Assembly (NCBI GenBank): GCA_028023455.1
Contig: JAQFVV010012396.1
Span: 23,703,330-23,767,329, forward strand
Reading direction: 5' to 3'
From: Epiperipatus broadwayi
Taxonomy: Eukaryota; Onychophora; Udeonychophora; Euonychophora; Peripatidae
DNA: 64,000 bases
Shown here: piece by piece, positions 46,660 to 61,738 of the stretch
Numbering within the stretch: the stretch's first letter is position 1
How the letters are laid out: each line of letters begins with the position of its first letter
The notes under the pieces: generated by a model
What the model was told of the DNA's origin: nothing
What the model saw: the letters and a program-made list of their open reading frames with translations, nothing else
Database searches by the model: none
Translations under genes and position numbers: made by a program

Positions 46660-48040
46660 GCAAAAATTGTATTTATTTATTTATTTATTTGAAAACATTA
46701 ATCATGTTATATTGGTGTCAGTTTTATTTTTTAGCATTAACAATTTTACCTAATTTTGAGGATTAAAATATTGTACAAAATGCCAATAGAATGGTAACCC
46801 ATTAGTATTTTGATAGCTATTTTAGGGTTGTTAGAAACTTTATCCATATATTATAAGCTTGTACAATAAATGGATACTAGATTACCATACTATTATATAT
46901 TTATACCCAATGCTATTGTGTCTACATATCTAAACTAGTTTTTAGCTTAAAGATATTTGACCTAATAAACTTCTCATCTTGCAGACATCTTAATTCATTT
47001 TACTGTCAATATAAAAGCATAATATTGTCTGACAGTGTAGATAAGATCATATTGGAAATTTATAGAATTATAGAATTTTCAAATATCTATTGATTTCTCA
47101 AGCTTACAGTAAATGTTTGGAAGTAGATTAAAAATTGCTTCTAACATTGCATATTATTTGCAAGCACTGATGAACATGAGATGTTTGTTGATACAATATT
47201 ATTGATGAATTAATAATATATTGGTTAGGGCTTACAGGAGACACAAAAATAGTATCAATTATAATAGTCTCTCTGTTCATTAGCTTAACAGAAAATATTC
47301 CAATAGTGCTTTAATTTTTCCAGATAAACATAATTTAAGTTATCATTCTGCATCATAAGATGAGAAACTTAGCAGAAACTTTTTATGAGTTAAATTTATG
47401 ACTAATTTGATACTGTGGATAAGTTAAAAAACAGAGTAAAAATATAATTGCAATTATATATGAAGAAGATGATAAAAGTAAGACAAAATCTGTAGATAAC
47501 TGCAAAATTGATAATGGAAACTAAGAAATGATTGAAAGTAATTGTTCTTTTTGGATTAGTTGCCACTGAAGATAAATTCACAATTCAAAGCAATTTTTAT
47601 AGACTGAAACAAAATTGTAATAAACACTACAAAAGATACTTTTAAATATATGGTCGTAGATTAAAAAATAATCAACCGAATTCCCTCTATTCATGCCAAC
47701 ATTGTATAAATAAAAAAGAACTATTATTGATACTTTTGAAGTTTAATATTTATAAGAAATTTTGGAAACTTCATGGTTAACAAGAAAATAAATCATGAAT
47801 GGTTAGTGAGATCTTATTAAACTCTTACTTGAAGACAAATGTCCAGATTGCAATTCTCTTATTTTGGTCATACAATCACATTATCAAAATTTGATGGTTA
47901 ATGGAAAAAATGACTAGAAAAAATTATGATAAACTCACAATCATGATAATGAATGGACCTTTGAACGTTTGGAAAATCTAAATAGATGATGGAAATTTAT
48001 ATGATTACTATAAATTGGTGTCTTCTAATTATAATAATAT
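46660..48040. other. AT-rich intergenic sequence, no gene seen
   Basis: A short (TTTA)n tract lies near 46668-46690. Nothing else is recognised. Confidence 0.5.
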
Positions 48041-48043
48041 CAC

Positions 48044-48160
48044 ATTATCACCATCTCTTATACTAGTACATAATTGTTATTAAGCCTTCTGGAATCCATT
48101 GATTACTCTGGTTAACACAGGGTGGCACTACTGTATGGAGAGTTTGGTCTTATATAATAA
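48044..48160. repeat. Short inverted remnant of hammerhead repeat family 1
   Basis: 48044-48085 matches the unit in minus sense (CACATTATCACCATCTCTTA), and 48086-48160 matches in plus sense (AGCCTTCTGG, CCATTGATTACTCTGG, CACTACTGTATGGAGAG). The ribozyme part is missing. Confidence 0.65.
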
Positions 48161-48169
48161 TATCATGAC

Positions 48170-49070
48170 AGTCCTTGTGGTTAAAGTCATTATTAATGTT
48201 AAATGTTTTATTGTGAGATTATTATATTTTAAAAAGCTATGATCAAATAAATAGATAGGTATTATTAAATCCACAATAATATTTGGCATATGATTTCAGG
48301 CAATTATGATTTAAAAATTGCAAGGGTTTTTTACAACTCTAATTTTCATGACTATATGTTCAAATATTTAAAATGCCTTTGAAAAATTGTCTAAATCCTT
48401 AAAAGTAGCCATATAAATATATTTGTCTTTATGGTTGATTATATAGTAATCTAAAAAGAAAACAAAAAAAAAATATAAAATTTATTTTTTAATATAATTT
48501 ATTTTATTTATTTTCAGAAATATATGACATTTCAATAACATTTTTAAACATTTATAGCTTTTCAATATTTGACATAACCTTCAAATTTTTGGAACAATTA
48601 TTTTTAAGTATCAAATTATACTTTATTAATTTACTCGAATTCATAAATAAAAATTCATATTATTTACATTTCTAAAAAATGGCAATTGTTTGTAAAATGA
48701 ATAAAAATCTTTTATGGTTTTTTTTATTATTTACTATTTACTAAGCATTTGAAATATTCAACAAGAGAGCAAATACATTTATAACAATTTAATGTAACTC
48801 TTTAAGATTACATAAAATAAATTTATTAAAAGTATTGTAAACACATAAACAAATCAATAAAGTAAAAAAAAAAGCTATTATGTATACAAGTATAAATATA
48901 AAATATACGGTATTAACAAACTTAAAATGTGTTAATCTAATATTGATAACTCAAATCTGCTTTTCAAATGTAGACTATACATGAAAAGGGTTACTCAGAA
49001 TGGGATTGTATTACAATGTTCAATTGTTTACAGACAAAGTCAGGTAAGGTAAATATCATTAGTCTTTTAC
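48170..49070. other. AT-rich intergenic sequence, no gene seen
   Basis: No recognisable feature. Confidence 0.5.
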
Positions 49071-49076
49071 ATGGTG

Positions 49077-49240
49077 TCATCATCATCATTTTAAACTATT
49101 ATCGAACCACTGAAGGATGAAAGTCTCTCCAAGTTCAATTCATTTCCAATCTCTAGCCTCTCTTCTCCATATCATTCTAGCATGCTTTCTTATTTCTTCC
49201 ATCCATCTCACATGTGTTAACATTCTAGGTCTTTTAAAAT
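49077..49240 (-). pseudogene. 3' end of a LINE ORF2 with simple-repeat tail
   Basis: The minus strand reads a C-terminal LINE-like block: RPRMLTHVRWMEEIRKHAR, MIWRREARDWK, a stop, IELGETFILQW. Family pattern: RGRPRTRW-x-DE-I-RK..., RxAxDRxxWRxLGEAYVQQW. It is followed by GATGATGATGAC, a typical LINE 3' tail. Only this short end survives; RT and endonuclease parts are absent. Confidence 0.62.
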
Positions 49241-49609
49241 CTCTTGGAATCAAGTTTAAGGTTTATTGCAGATGAATATATCAAAATTTTTATAGTAAAT
49301 TATAATATACTTCATTTTAGGCTAAAATTTATACATAATAAATATTATGCAATCTTACGTTTAAATTGTACATCAATACTACCTAAATTACAAAATTTCA
49401 AACATTGCAGCATCCAGGTAGTATTGGTAATAATTTTAAATATAATATTTACCAAATTTCCCATTCTTTCTCTTTTTCTCTTTATTTATATATATGTCTA
49501 TATTAAACTTAATATAAGTATAAAGAATTTAAATTTCCTACAGCTATCCAATCTATCATATACATCTGACACACATAGTCACATACATGTAAAAAAAGAT
49601 ACATTATCT

Positions 49610-49643
49610 CCAATATACATATTTCCTGCTAAACCATCAGTTG
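49610..49643 (-). ncRNA. Decayed hammerhead-like motif, family 2
   Basis: On the minus strand: CAA, CTGATG with the last A and part of stem II lost, GAAAT, and ATTGG pairing with CAA. Inactive by inspection, but in the homologous position. Confidence 0.4.
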
Positions 49644-50062
49644 CTCTAGATCACCATATCCACACATATATACAATTACTGCTCACTTTATAATAAGATA
49701 GCAAATGTTCACACTATAATATTCTCCACTCTCTAGCTCTTCAGCCATCCATATCATTGAAAATCCAAGGATAAAACACTCAAAGCCCTTGATGAAGCCA
49801 ATATTATTTCCATACTCATGTTAATGTTAAGTCAATCTTACCCCTCACACATAGAACCTTAATATATTTCTTTAATCATAAAAGAGAAATGGGTAGAATA
49901 CAATTGAATATATATTATTTGAATACATGTGTATTGTTTATATTAAAGTTAATGGAAGTATAAGTGACTTGAACCCATACTTTCTAAATCACCATACTAA
50001 TATTCAATCCATCATATATATCTGATATACATGACCCCATACATGTAAAAATTTCAATAATT

Positions 50063-50104
50063 CCCAATATGTGTATGTTGTTCTGAATCAGCACTCATCA
50101 CTTG
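50063..50104 (-). ncRNA. Decayed hammerhead-like motif, family 2, second unit
   Basis: On the minus strand: CAA, GTGATGA (first base changed), a TGCTG-ATT-CAG stem, GAACAA where GAAAC is expected, and ATTGGG. Homologous to the first unit. Confidence 0.42.
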
Positions 50105-50130
50105 ATTTATATCAACATCTCATTTATATT

Positions 50131-53883
<3,753 letters not shown>

Positions 53884-53885
<2 letters not shown>

Positions 53886-53962
53886 TTATACGTCAAAGCA
53901 TTGACCAGGAAATGAACCTGGATCAGCTGCTTGGAAGGTAGCTATGCTAACCACTAAATTTG
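53884..53962 (-). mobile_element. tRNA-Gly(UCC)-derived SINE or retropseudogene, second copy
   Basis: On the minus strand: TTAGTGGTTAGCATAGC, an anticodon arm with loop CTTCCAA (UCC), GGTTCATTTCC as B box, CCTGGTCAATGC, then TTTGACGTATAAG and an A-rich tail. It is homologous to 39063-39153, including the TTTGAC tail. Its mutated B box and tail make it a retrotransposed copy. Confidence 0.8.
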
Positions 53963-54742
53963 CTCTACTTACTTCAAAATTCACCTGATCTTCACATTCA
54001 AGGTTGAAGAAGAGGACCATTTTAATTAACTTTTAATAGCTAATAAAATTAACTAAATAATATGTCAATAAATATTACCTTATTATTTTAATAAACTAGA
54101 GCATTTTCTCACACCTAAATTTATCAGAACTTCTAATTATTAAATTTAACTTTTTATTTATCAAGTTTTATAAAATATCAGTTTTAACTGTTTTGTAATT
54201 AAAACAAAATATTTTGGTAATAAAAAGTAAGAAACATAAAATACAAACATGCATAAACCTCTCTCACATACATATGCACAAAGGAAGTTACATTTTAACA
54301 ACTCATTGTTTTTTATCTTCAAGCAATTTAAGATTGTTTAAATAAACCAATAAACTTTTGTTTAGAGAATATTTTTTTAAACCTTAGTATTAAAAATTTT
54401 CATCTAATTAGACTAATTACTTTAAATATATTCAACTGCATAATTAGCACTGTTTAGCTTTCTTTCTCTTAAAGCTTATATAAATTAAATATTAATTATT
54501 AACCTAGAATAACCTTACATCTTTTCAATAACTATTCGATTTACTATCATCTACTTTATATTGATTGTAAACTAAATAAAGTAAAATCTTCATGTATGTG
54601 AGTTAAATAGCCTAATCTACAGAAGATGGCATTATTATCTTTTGTCATTGTTTATTTATTATTTTCAATTTTTTTTAAAAGTAAAATAGCATAATTTTTA
54701 AGTTAAGATATTCAACAAAACAATGTGCCAAAGCACAAGGTT

Positions 54743-54745
<3 letters not shown>

Positions 54746-54776
<31 letters not shown>

Positions 54777-54823
54777 TAGATGGAGCTTATATATATATAT
54801 ATATATCACTAGATGGAGCTTAC
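54746..54823 (+). repeat. (TA)n with a duplicated 42-bp segment
   Basis: A TA run followed by ATCACTAGATGGAGCTTA occurs twice in a row, so the microsatellite and its flank were duplicated together. Confidence 0.88.
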
Positions 54824-54972
54824 CAATAGCTTTAATCAAGCTTTATTTTATAAGTGCCAAAAGAGAAAAAAATCAAAATCTCTATCAGAAACCCTATCTC
54901 CAGACCAATTGGTTTTGAGCATATGGCTCACCTCAGTGAAGTACTGGGACTCTACAAACTATATATATATTA

Positions 54973-57118
54973 TGTGCCGGACGAAAGCTTTTACCTTTTG
55001 TCTATCAATCTATTCTGATACAGAGGGCGCCACCAGACCATTACGTGTCTGGAAAATTTGTTTACTGTGATCAGAATAGATGATGATGGTGGTTTGTGCC
55101 GACTAGACTCAGGGAGAAACAAGAGATCTTAAATTGTTTAGACAATTGAGACAAAAGCACAAAGACAAACGTCACCCAAATTAAGTTTAAACATATTTAA
55201 TAAAATTTTATTAAGAAAAAATTAACTTATAAGAACAGTTTATAAGTTAACAAATATGATTAATTCAGGCGTGCATCAGAAAGACTAAATGTAAAGCTAT
55301 GACAGACCAACTGATCTTTTAATAAATGAAATATAAAATGGAGGATGTAAATTTCATTCAGCAGAGGACTCATCTTAATGTTGGTTCTCACTTTCAGATA
55401 TTCAAACAATACGTCCTTGAACTAGATCAAAGAAGCCAGTGCCGATGAGCTTTTCAAGATCTAAACATGGTCAGACCTCGAATGTCCTTATATCAGTAAG
55501 AACTGCACCTATTACTATGTTTAAAATAATGGTGATTGATCCACCTCAAAAACAAACAAAAAATAAGATTGAAAGGAAGTAAAACAATTAAAAACTGGTG
55601 AATCCCAGCCAAACATTTGGCGAAAATTACTTTAAATTAATAATTAAAGGTCTCAATAAGGTACAAGTAAATAATTATAAAAACAGTTACATCTGCCCAG
55701 CATTTAAAAAAAATAAACTTACAAACAAATTCTGAGTACACGCTCTGATAAATTTAAAGCACACATAATAAATACAAACAGAAATTTACTGGAGAGTGCA
55801 CATGAGTACGAAATATTAAAAGTTTAAATACTCTAACAGAATGAAAGTATTGCTCACCTGTAATTTAAGAAAGGATAAATTTTATCTTCCTGCTGACAAC
55901 TTATAAAATTACAAAGAAAAACACAATTCTAATTTCCGCTTTTAGAAATATTAGAAACGAAATCTCCACCTGTGGTAAATTAGATGATAAAGTCACCAGT
56001 CAAAAGATTTTCAGAGGTTTGCGAAAGTGCAAACACAGTGTTTACAAATTAATTATTGAATACTAAATAATTACAGGTAAGCATTTAAAATGCACGACCG
56101 CTAAAGCATTTATAAAAAGTTGTAGGCATAAAAATATAAATATAAAACTCATTCATCACTCTCCAATAAACAAAACTGAAAGCATATTGGGAATCTTAAA
56201 ACTAAGATTCCAAAACCCATTACAAAAATATAAGAAAACACAATAAGGTTAAATATGAGTATAACTATTATTTAAGAATACATATTTATGATTAGATTGA
56301 GTGGAGAAATAATGAGAATTAATTTACCCTGGGAAGAATAAAAGCAAATAGTTACCTTTCAGTCAAACACAGTTCGCGTAGAGTGTGCACTTTTACTTAA
56401 GTTCATTTTCAGGTTCTTTGACCATGGCAAGGTAGATGTAATGAGGTTCCGGCTTCTTGTAGGTGTTTAAGGCATTACTGGAGCAAATTTGGAAGTCAGG
56501 GATCCGTCTTTTGTTGAGTTAGCAAGCCATTCGGGTGGTGGTAATACGTATAGAATTTTTCATCTTGTTGCAAGCAAAAGGATTTAAATAACAGCAAATT
56601 TCCTTTAAGAATTTAAATGTCCATTGAGATAAACTTTCACTTGAGGAACAGCTTGTCTAGTGACGAATAATGAATTCTAACTCTCCAAATTTTCAGGGCT
56701 ATTTATACGTTGCTCCATTTCCTGTGAAACACTTTCCTTGTCCAATTTCTACACCTTAGGCAGGGCAAATATTAATCTCCCACTCAATATATCTAAGAAT
56801 TCTACCCAGGGATTATTGAAACAAAAACAACTACACAAAAATCAAATCTCCATTCTTTAAAATAAAAGCCACAGGAATGTAATTAGCTAGGTTGCTTGTT
56901 TTTTAATTAATTGATTTAAAGTAAAAACAAGTGATATATGAAAACTATTTTAAAATAAATCGATAAACATTGAAACGAAGCATTTTACATATAAACGCTT
57001 GTGTATTTTGATACATGTATTCTTTTTAAATAATAATAAAAATTTAAACATTAAATAAGATTTAACAAAAATTAAGTTTAGTGAAAATAAAAACTTAATC
57101 GGATTTCAATCAGGTTCA
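54973..57118 (-). repeat. 3' LTR of the young element
   Basis: A direct repeat of 58701-60850, differing by scattered substitutions and small indels. The 85-residue frame at 54813-55070 overlaps its end and is not a gene. Confidence 0.9.
56700..56707 (-). promoter_or_regulatory. TATA box in the 3' LTR
   Basis: TATAAATA followed by GCC on the minus strand, about 410 bases from the LTR start. The same box is kept in the other LTR at 60429-60436. If used, it would leave a very long R-U5 region of about 1.7 kb. Confidence 0.55.
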
Positions 57119-57150
57119 ACTGCCTCAAAACATGATCAAAAAAAAAAACA
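57119..57150 (-). promoter_or_regulatory. Polypurine tract before the 3' LTR
   Basis: The minus strand reads TTTTGAGGCAGT directly before the LTR start TGAACC. A GAGGCAGT block in this place is common in invertebrate Gypsy-type elements. Confidence 0.55.
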
Positions 57151-57357
57151 TTCCTGCAACTTTTTTAAAAAAAAAAAAAAAAAAACTATAAACACTTTAA
57201 AAATATTCTTAAAAATTTGGCCAAACGTTTGCCTCACACTCATGAAAAACAAAACAATATTTTATTTTACACATTTTCCACTTTCATAATCCGATAACAA
57301 AATCTTTTTTTTTATTTTTATTAAAAACAATCCGTCCGATTACTAAAAGCTGAACCC

Positions 57358-58239
57358 TTAACTTTTGTCCGGCGGTTCTTTTACTCCTTTTACTAACGTA
57401 CTGAAATAAGTTCCTTTCCCACTCTTATATTTTCTTAGCTTATATAATTTTCTCTTGTCTTTTTCACGTTTTATTTTGTTTTCTCTCTCATATAATGGAA
57501 AACTGTTTTGCTGAGCAAAACCTCTTTCTACTAAGTGTCCCCTTTTACTACTCATACTATCAGCATTAGTATATGGAAAGAATTTATCATCTACAAACTT
57601 TTTGACTGTTTGACCTAAGATCCTTCTATATATGGCTTCCATTTCAACCTTAAAATCATATTTCTTAATCTTTTTATTAATTCTTTTCTTCTTTTCAAAC
57701 TCATATTCAACACAAACAGTTATTGAAACCAATTTATTTTTAGTTTCACATGGAAACTTTTCTACTTGCTTTTTTGTCTTTATCTTATATCTTTCTTCCA
57801 TTTCTATATTTACATTTACTAAATTTTCCACCACACTTTCTACTTGTAACCCATCTGAGCTTATTTCTAACTTTATTTCCACCTTTTCTGTCCTAACACT
57901 ATCCTGTGCTACTTCAATTTCTATATCTTTTATGACTTCAACTTCTTCTACTTCTTGAGTTTCTTCTACTTCTCCCATTATTTCTCTTCTCATTTCTTTC
58001 ATTTTCCTAATCATTTCTTAGTTTATAGCCTGCTGGCCCTGCTTAATTTCACTAATTTCTTCCTTCATTGCCAGTTGGCCCTGCTTAATTTCCTCCTTTA
58101 TTTCCACTTTAAACTCTGCCATCATTGCTTGCTGACTTTTTTTGAATTCACTCATATCCTCCTTCATTTCTATTACCAACTTCATCAACATCTTCATCAT
58201 CATCTGTGACTCACTCTCTTCTTTGTTAACTATTCCCAT
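57358..58239 (-). pseudogene. Gag-like frame of the young LTR element, one in-frame stop
   Basis: The frame runs from ATG at 58239 to the stop at 57358 (about 293 codons) with a single TAA at about 58017-58015; the two halves are in the same frame. Residues 10-75 are a coiled coil with a repeated EIKQGQ-AM/I pattern (KQGQLAMKEEISEIKQGQQ), as in gag N-termini of some invertebrate Gypsy elements. A glutamate-rich part and a lysine-rich C-terminus with GKGTYFSTLVKGVKEPPD follow. I see no capsid core, zinc knuckle, protease or RT. The C-terminus may derive from another part of the parent element by internal deletion; this is inference. The stop could be a mutation or a readthrough codon. The plus-strand frames overlapping it are shadows. 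Confidence 0.62.
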
Positions 58240-58670
58240 TTTCTCACCAGACTAAATTTGCAATACTAACTTCTTAAAAAAAATTTAAAAATCTAAAAGC
58301 AAATAAAATGCTACTTACTGTTTTCAATAAATTATTTCATATGAAGACGAACTATATTTAACTCTTCAAAAAGGTAACTTAGACTTTTTTTAGAAAATAC
58401 TCTTTTTACTGTTTATAACTTATTTCATTAAAAAGAAGACAAACTATATTTAACTCTTCAAATAAAATTATTCCAACAGACTTTTTAAAAATACGCTTTT
58501 TACTGTTTATAAGATTTTGTTAAAAAGAAGACGAACCCCAAAATACCAAACTGCTCCAAAATACATGCAATAATTAACCAAAACCCAACCTCCACCTACT
58601 AAATCTTGCCTCTTACACCTGAAATCTTTCTCAATTGTCTAACAAAATCTCATGTAAAGTTTTAATATTG

Positions 58671-58688
58671 GCCCTATGTTGGGCACCA
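58671..58688 (-). promoter_or_regulatory. Primer-binding site, tRNA-Lys type
   Basis: The minus strand reads TGGTGCCCAACATAGGGC, starting 12 bases inside the 5' LTR end. It matches the complement of the 3' end of animal tRNA-Lys(CUU), TGGCGCCCAACGTGGGGC, at 15 of 18 positions as I recall that tRNA. Confidence 0.68.
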
Positions 58689-58700
58689 AAAATTCTATTA

Positions 58701-60850
58701 TGTGCCGGATGAAAGCTTTTAACTGTCATCTATCAATCTATTCTGATACAGAGGGCGCCACCAGACCACTATGTGTCTGGAAAATTTGTTTACTGTGATC
58801 AGAATAGATGATGATGATGGTTTGCGCTGACTAGACTCAGGGAGAAACAAGAGATCTTAAATTGTTAAGACAATTGAGACAAAAGCACAAAGACAAACGT
58901 CAGCTAAATTAAGTTTAAACATATTTAATAAAATTTTATTAAGAGAAAATTAACTTATAAGAACAGTTTATAAGTTAACAAATATGATTAGTTCAGACGT
59001 GTACCTGAAAGACTAAATGTAAAGCTATGACAGACTGACTGATCTTCTAATAAATGAATTATAAAAGGGAGGATGTAAATTTCATTCAGCAGAGGACTCA
59101 TCTTAACATTGGTTCTCACTTTCAGATATTCAAACAATACGCCCTTGAAATAGATCAAAGAAGCCAGTGCCGATGAGCTTTTCGAGATCTAAACATGGTC
59201 AGACCTCGAATGTCCTTATATTGGTAAGAACTACACCTTTTACTACATTTAAAATAATGGTGATTGATGCACCTCAAGAACAACCAAAAAATAAGATTGA
59301 AAGGAAGTAAAACAATTAAAAACTGGTGAATCCCAGCCAAACGATTAGCGAAAATTACTTTAAAATTAATAATTAAAGGACTCAATAGGTACAAAAAATA
59401 ATTATAAAAAGAGTTACGTCTGCCCAGCATTTAAAGAAAATAAACTTACAAACAAATTCTGAGTACACGCTCTGATAAATTTAAAGCACACATAATAAAT
59501 GCAAACAGAAATTTATTGGAGAGTGCACATGAGTATGAAATATTAAAAGTTTAAATACTCTATCAGAATGAAAGTATTGCTCACCTGTAATTTAAGAAAG
59601 GATAAATTTTATCTTCCTGCTGATGACTTATAAACTTACAAAAAAAAACACAATTCTAATTTCCGCTTTTAGAGATATTAGAAACGAAATCTCCACCTGC
59701 GGTAAATTAGACGATAAAGTCGCTAGTCAAAAGATTTTCAGAGGTTTGCGAAAGTGCAAACACAGTATTTACAAATTAAAATTATTGAATACTAAATAAT
59801 TACAGGTAAGCATTTAAAATGCATGACCGCTAAAGCATTTATAAAAAGTTGTAGGCATAAAAATATAAATATAAAACTCATTCGTCACTCTCCAATAAAC
59901 AAAACTGAAAGCAAATTGGGAATCTTAAAACTAAGAATCCAAAACCCATTACAAAAATATAAGAAAACACAATAAAGGTTAAATATGAGTATAACTATTA
60001 TTTAAGAATACATATTTATGATTAGATTGAGCAGAGATTTAATGAGAATTAATTTACCCTGGGAAGAATAAAAGCAAATAGTTACCTTTTGGTAAAACAC
60101 AGTTCGCTTAGTGTGCGCACTTTTACTTAAGTTCATTTTCAGCTTCTTCAACCATGGCAAGGAGATGTAACAAGGTTCTGGCTTCTTGTAGGTGTTTAAG
60201 GCATTACTGGAGCCAATTTGGAAGACAGGGATCCATCTTTTGTTGAGTTAGCAAGCCATTTGGGTGGTGGTAACACGTATAGAATATTTCATCTTGTTGC
60301 AAGCAAAAGGATTTAAATAACAGTGAATTTCCTTTAAGAATTTAAATGTCCGTTGAGATAAACTTTCACTTGAGAAACAGCTTGTCTAGTGATGAATAAT
60401 GAATTCTAACTCTCCAAATTTTCAGGGCTATTTATATGTTGCTCCATTTCCCCTGAAACACTTTCCTTGTTGTCCAATTTCTATGCCTTAGGCAGGGCAA
60501 ATATTAATCTCCCGCTCAATCTATCTAAGAAATCTACCCAGGGATTATTGAAACGAAAACAACTACACAAAAATCAAATCTCCACTCTTTAAAATAAAAG
60601 CCACAACAATGTAATTAGCTAGGTTGCTTGTTTTTTAATTAATTGATTTAAAGTAAAAACAAGCAGTATATGAAGACTATTTTAAAATAAATTGATAAAC
60701 ATTGATATGAAGCGTTTTACATATAAACGCTTGTGTATTTTGATACACATATTCTTTTTAAATAATAATAAAAATTTAAACATTAAATAAGATTTAACAA
60801 AAATTAAGTTTAGTGAAAATTAAAACTTAATCGGATTTCAATCAGGTTCA
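58701..60850 (-). repeat. 5' LTR of the young element
   Basis: Direct repeat of 54973-57118. The 91-residue frame at 59155-59430 is not matched by an intact frame in the other LTR and is taken as chance. Confidence 0.9.
60429..60436 (-). promoter_or_regulatory. TATA box in the 5' LTR
   Basis: TATAAATA followed by GCC on the minus strand, homologous to 56700-56707. Confidence 0.55.
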
Positions 60851-61344
60851 ATATATATCAACAGAGGTGGTTGTTATTGTAAACAACAATCTTATAACTT
60901 TTTAAAGAATTTTGAAGTAGTTACATCCTAAACAAAACTTATATATCATTAATATACATAGTTTATATTTGTAATACACAGCAGTGTGACATTTCATATT
61001 ATTTTATCATGATATAAACTATTTGTATAATAAATTATTTATCTCTCAGTATTTATTAATATGATATATGCATGTCTATGTGTATAATCTTTCAAAATTT
61101 TATATTATACAATTGGTCATTAGATATGCCTAACATGTCTTATTTTTAGCATAACATTAAAACTAAACTAAAATATACAAAAGTCTGATAGTAAATTAAA
61201 AATTCAAGTGGATATAAATTAAATGCTATTGGTTCTTTGATGATATATTTTAGTTGTTTCCTATCATGCATTTTGTGCATTCATAAAGTATGGTTTGTTT
61301 CCATTTTATGACTGAAAAGTGTAAAATTACTATAAAGATTAGTC

Positions 61345-61645
61345 GGTGCAAATTTAGTACGCGATCTCTGCCATTTTGAATTTCAAAAATAGCCAAAAAC
61401 ATTGTCTGACACATCTAAGTGATAAAAAAACTATGCAAAAACAGAAAAAAATTAGAACTTCGGTCACATGACTTGGAAAAACCCGCCAAACGCACAGTTA
61501 AAAAAAAAAAACCAAAGCACAAAAAATTAACACTTTCTCATTTTAAATTATAAATCAAATAATTTATATATAGAGAGAGCAAGATTACTATATTTAAATC
61601 TTAATCATTAAATGCTAGTTATCACTGCCTAAAAAAGTACATAAT
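61345..61645 (+). repeat. Left terminal inverted repeat
   Basis: Pairs with 63455-63758. It includes TCTCATTTTAAATTATAAAT and ends around GCCTAAAAAAGTAC. Confidence 0.8.
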
Positions 61646-61738
61646 AATAATACATTTTCTCATTTTAAATTATAAATCAAATAATTTATATATAGCAAGA
61701 TTACTATATTTAAACCTTAATCAATAAATGCTAGCCAT
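61533..61738 (+). repeat. Tandem duplication inside the left arm
   Basis: The block from TTTCTCATTTTAAATTATAA to AATGCTAG occurs twice (61533-61620 and 61653-61738). The right arm has one copy, so the duplication followed insertion or was specific to this end. Confidence 0.85.

Larger units (their letters stand above)
49485..50130 (-). mobile_element. Partial tandem dimer of hammerhead-like repeat family 2
   Basis: ACATGTAAAA at 49585 recurs at 50041, a 456-bp period. Both units have an A(T)CCATC-ATA-ATCTGA block before it and a CTCCAATAT- or CCCAATATG-type block after it. The unit also contains the AAGATAGCAAAT block seen in the inverted dimer at 10.56 kb. The 149-residue frame at 49244-49693 is a translation of this repeat and its (TA)n and has no protein motif. 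Confidence 0.65.
54973..60850 (-). mobile_element. Young non-autonomous LTR retrotransposon, about 5.9 kb
   Basis: Two highly similar direct repeats of about 2.15 kb flank a 1.58-kb interior. Read on the minus strand, each LTR begins TGAACCTG and ends CCGGCACA. A tRNA-Lys-type primer site lies just inside the 5' LTR (58671-58688), and a purine-rich GAGGCAGT lies just before the 3' LTR. The interior holds one gag-like frame and no pol. Long LTRs with a small pol-less interior match the LARD type (large retrotransposon derivative). The flanks are TA-rich, so no target duplication can be certified. Confidence 0.88.

Noticed and set aside
49244-49693. 149-residue protein
   Set aside because: It overlaps repeat family 2 and (TA)n tracts, with no motif or compositional signal of coding.
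57632-58209. Plus-strand serine- and phenylalanine-rich frames
   Set aside because: They are antisense shadows of the lysine- and glutamate-rich gag-like frame of the LTR element.
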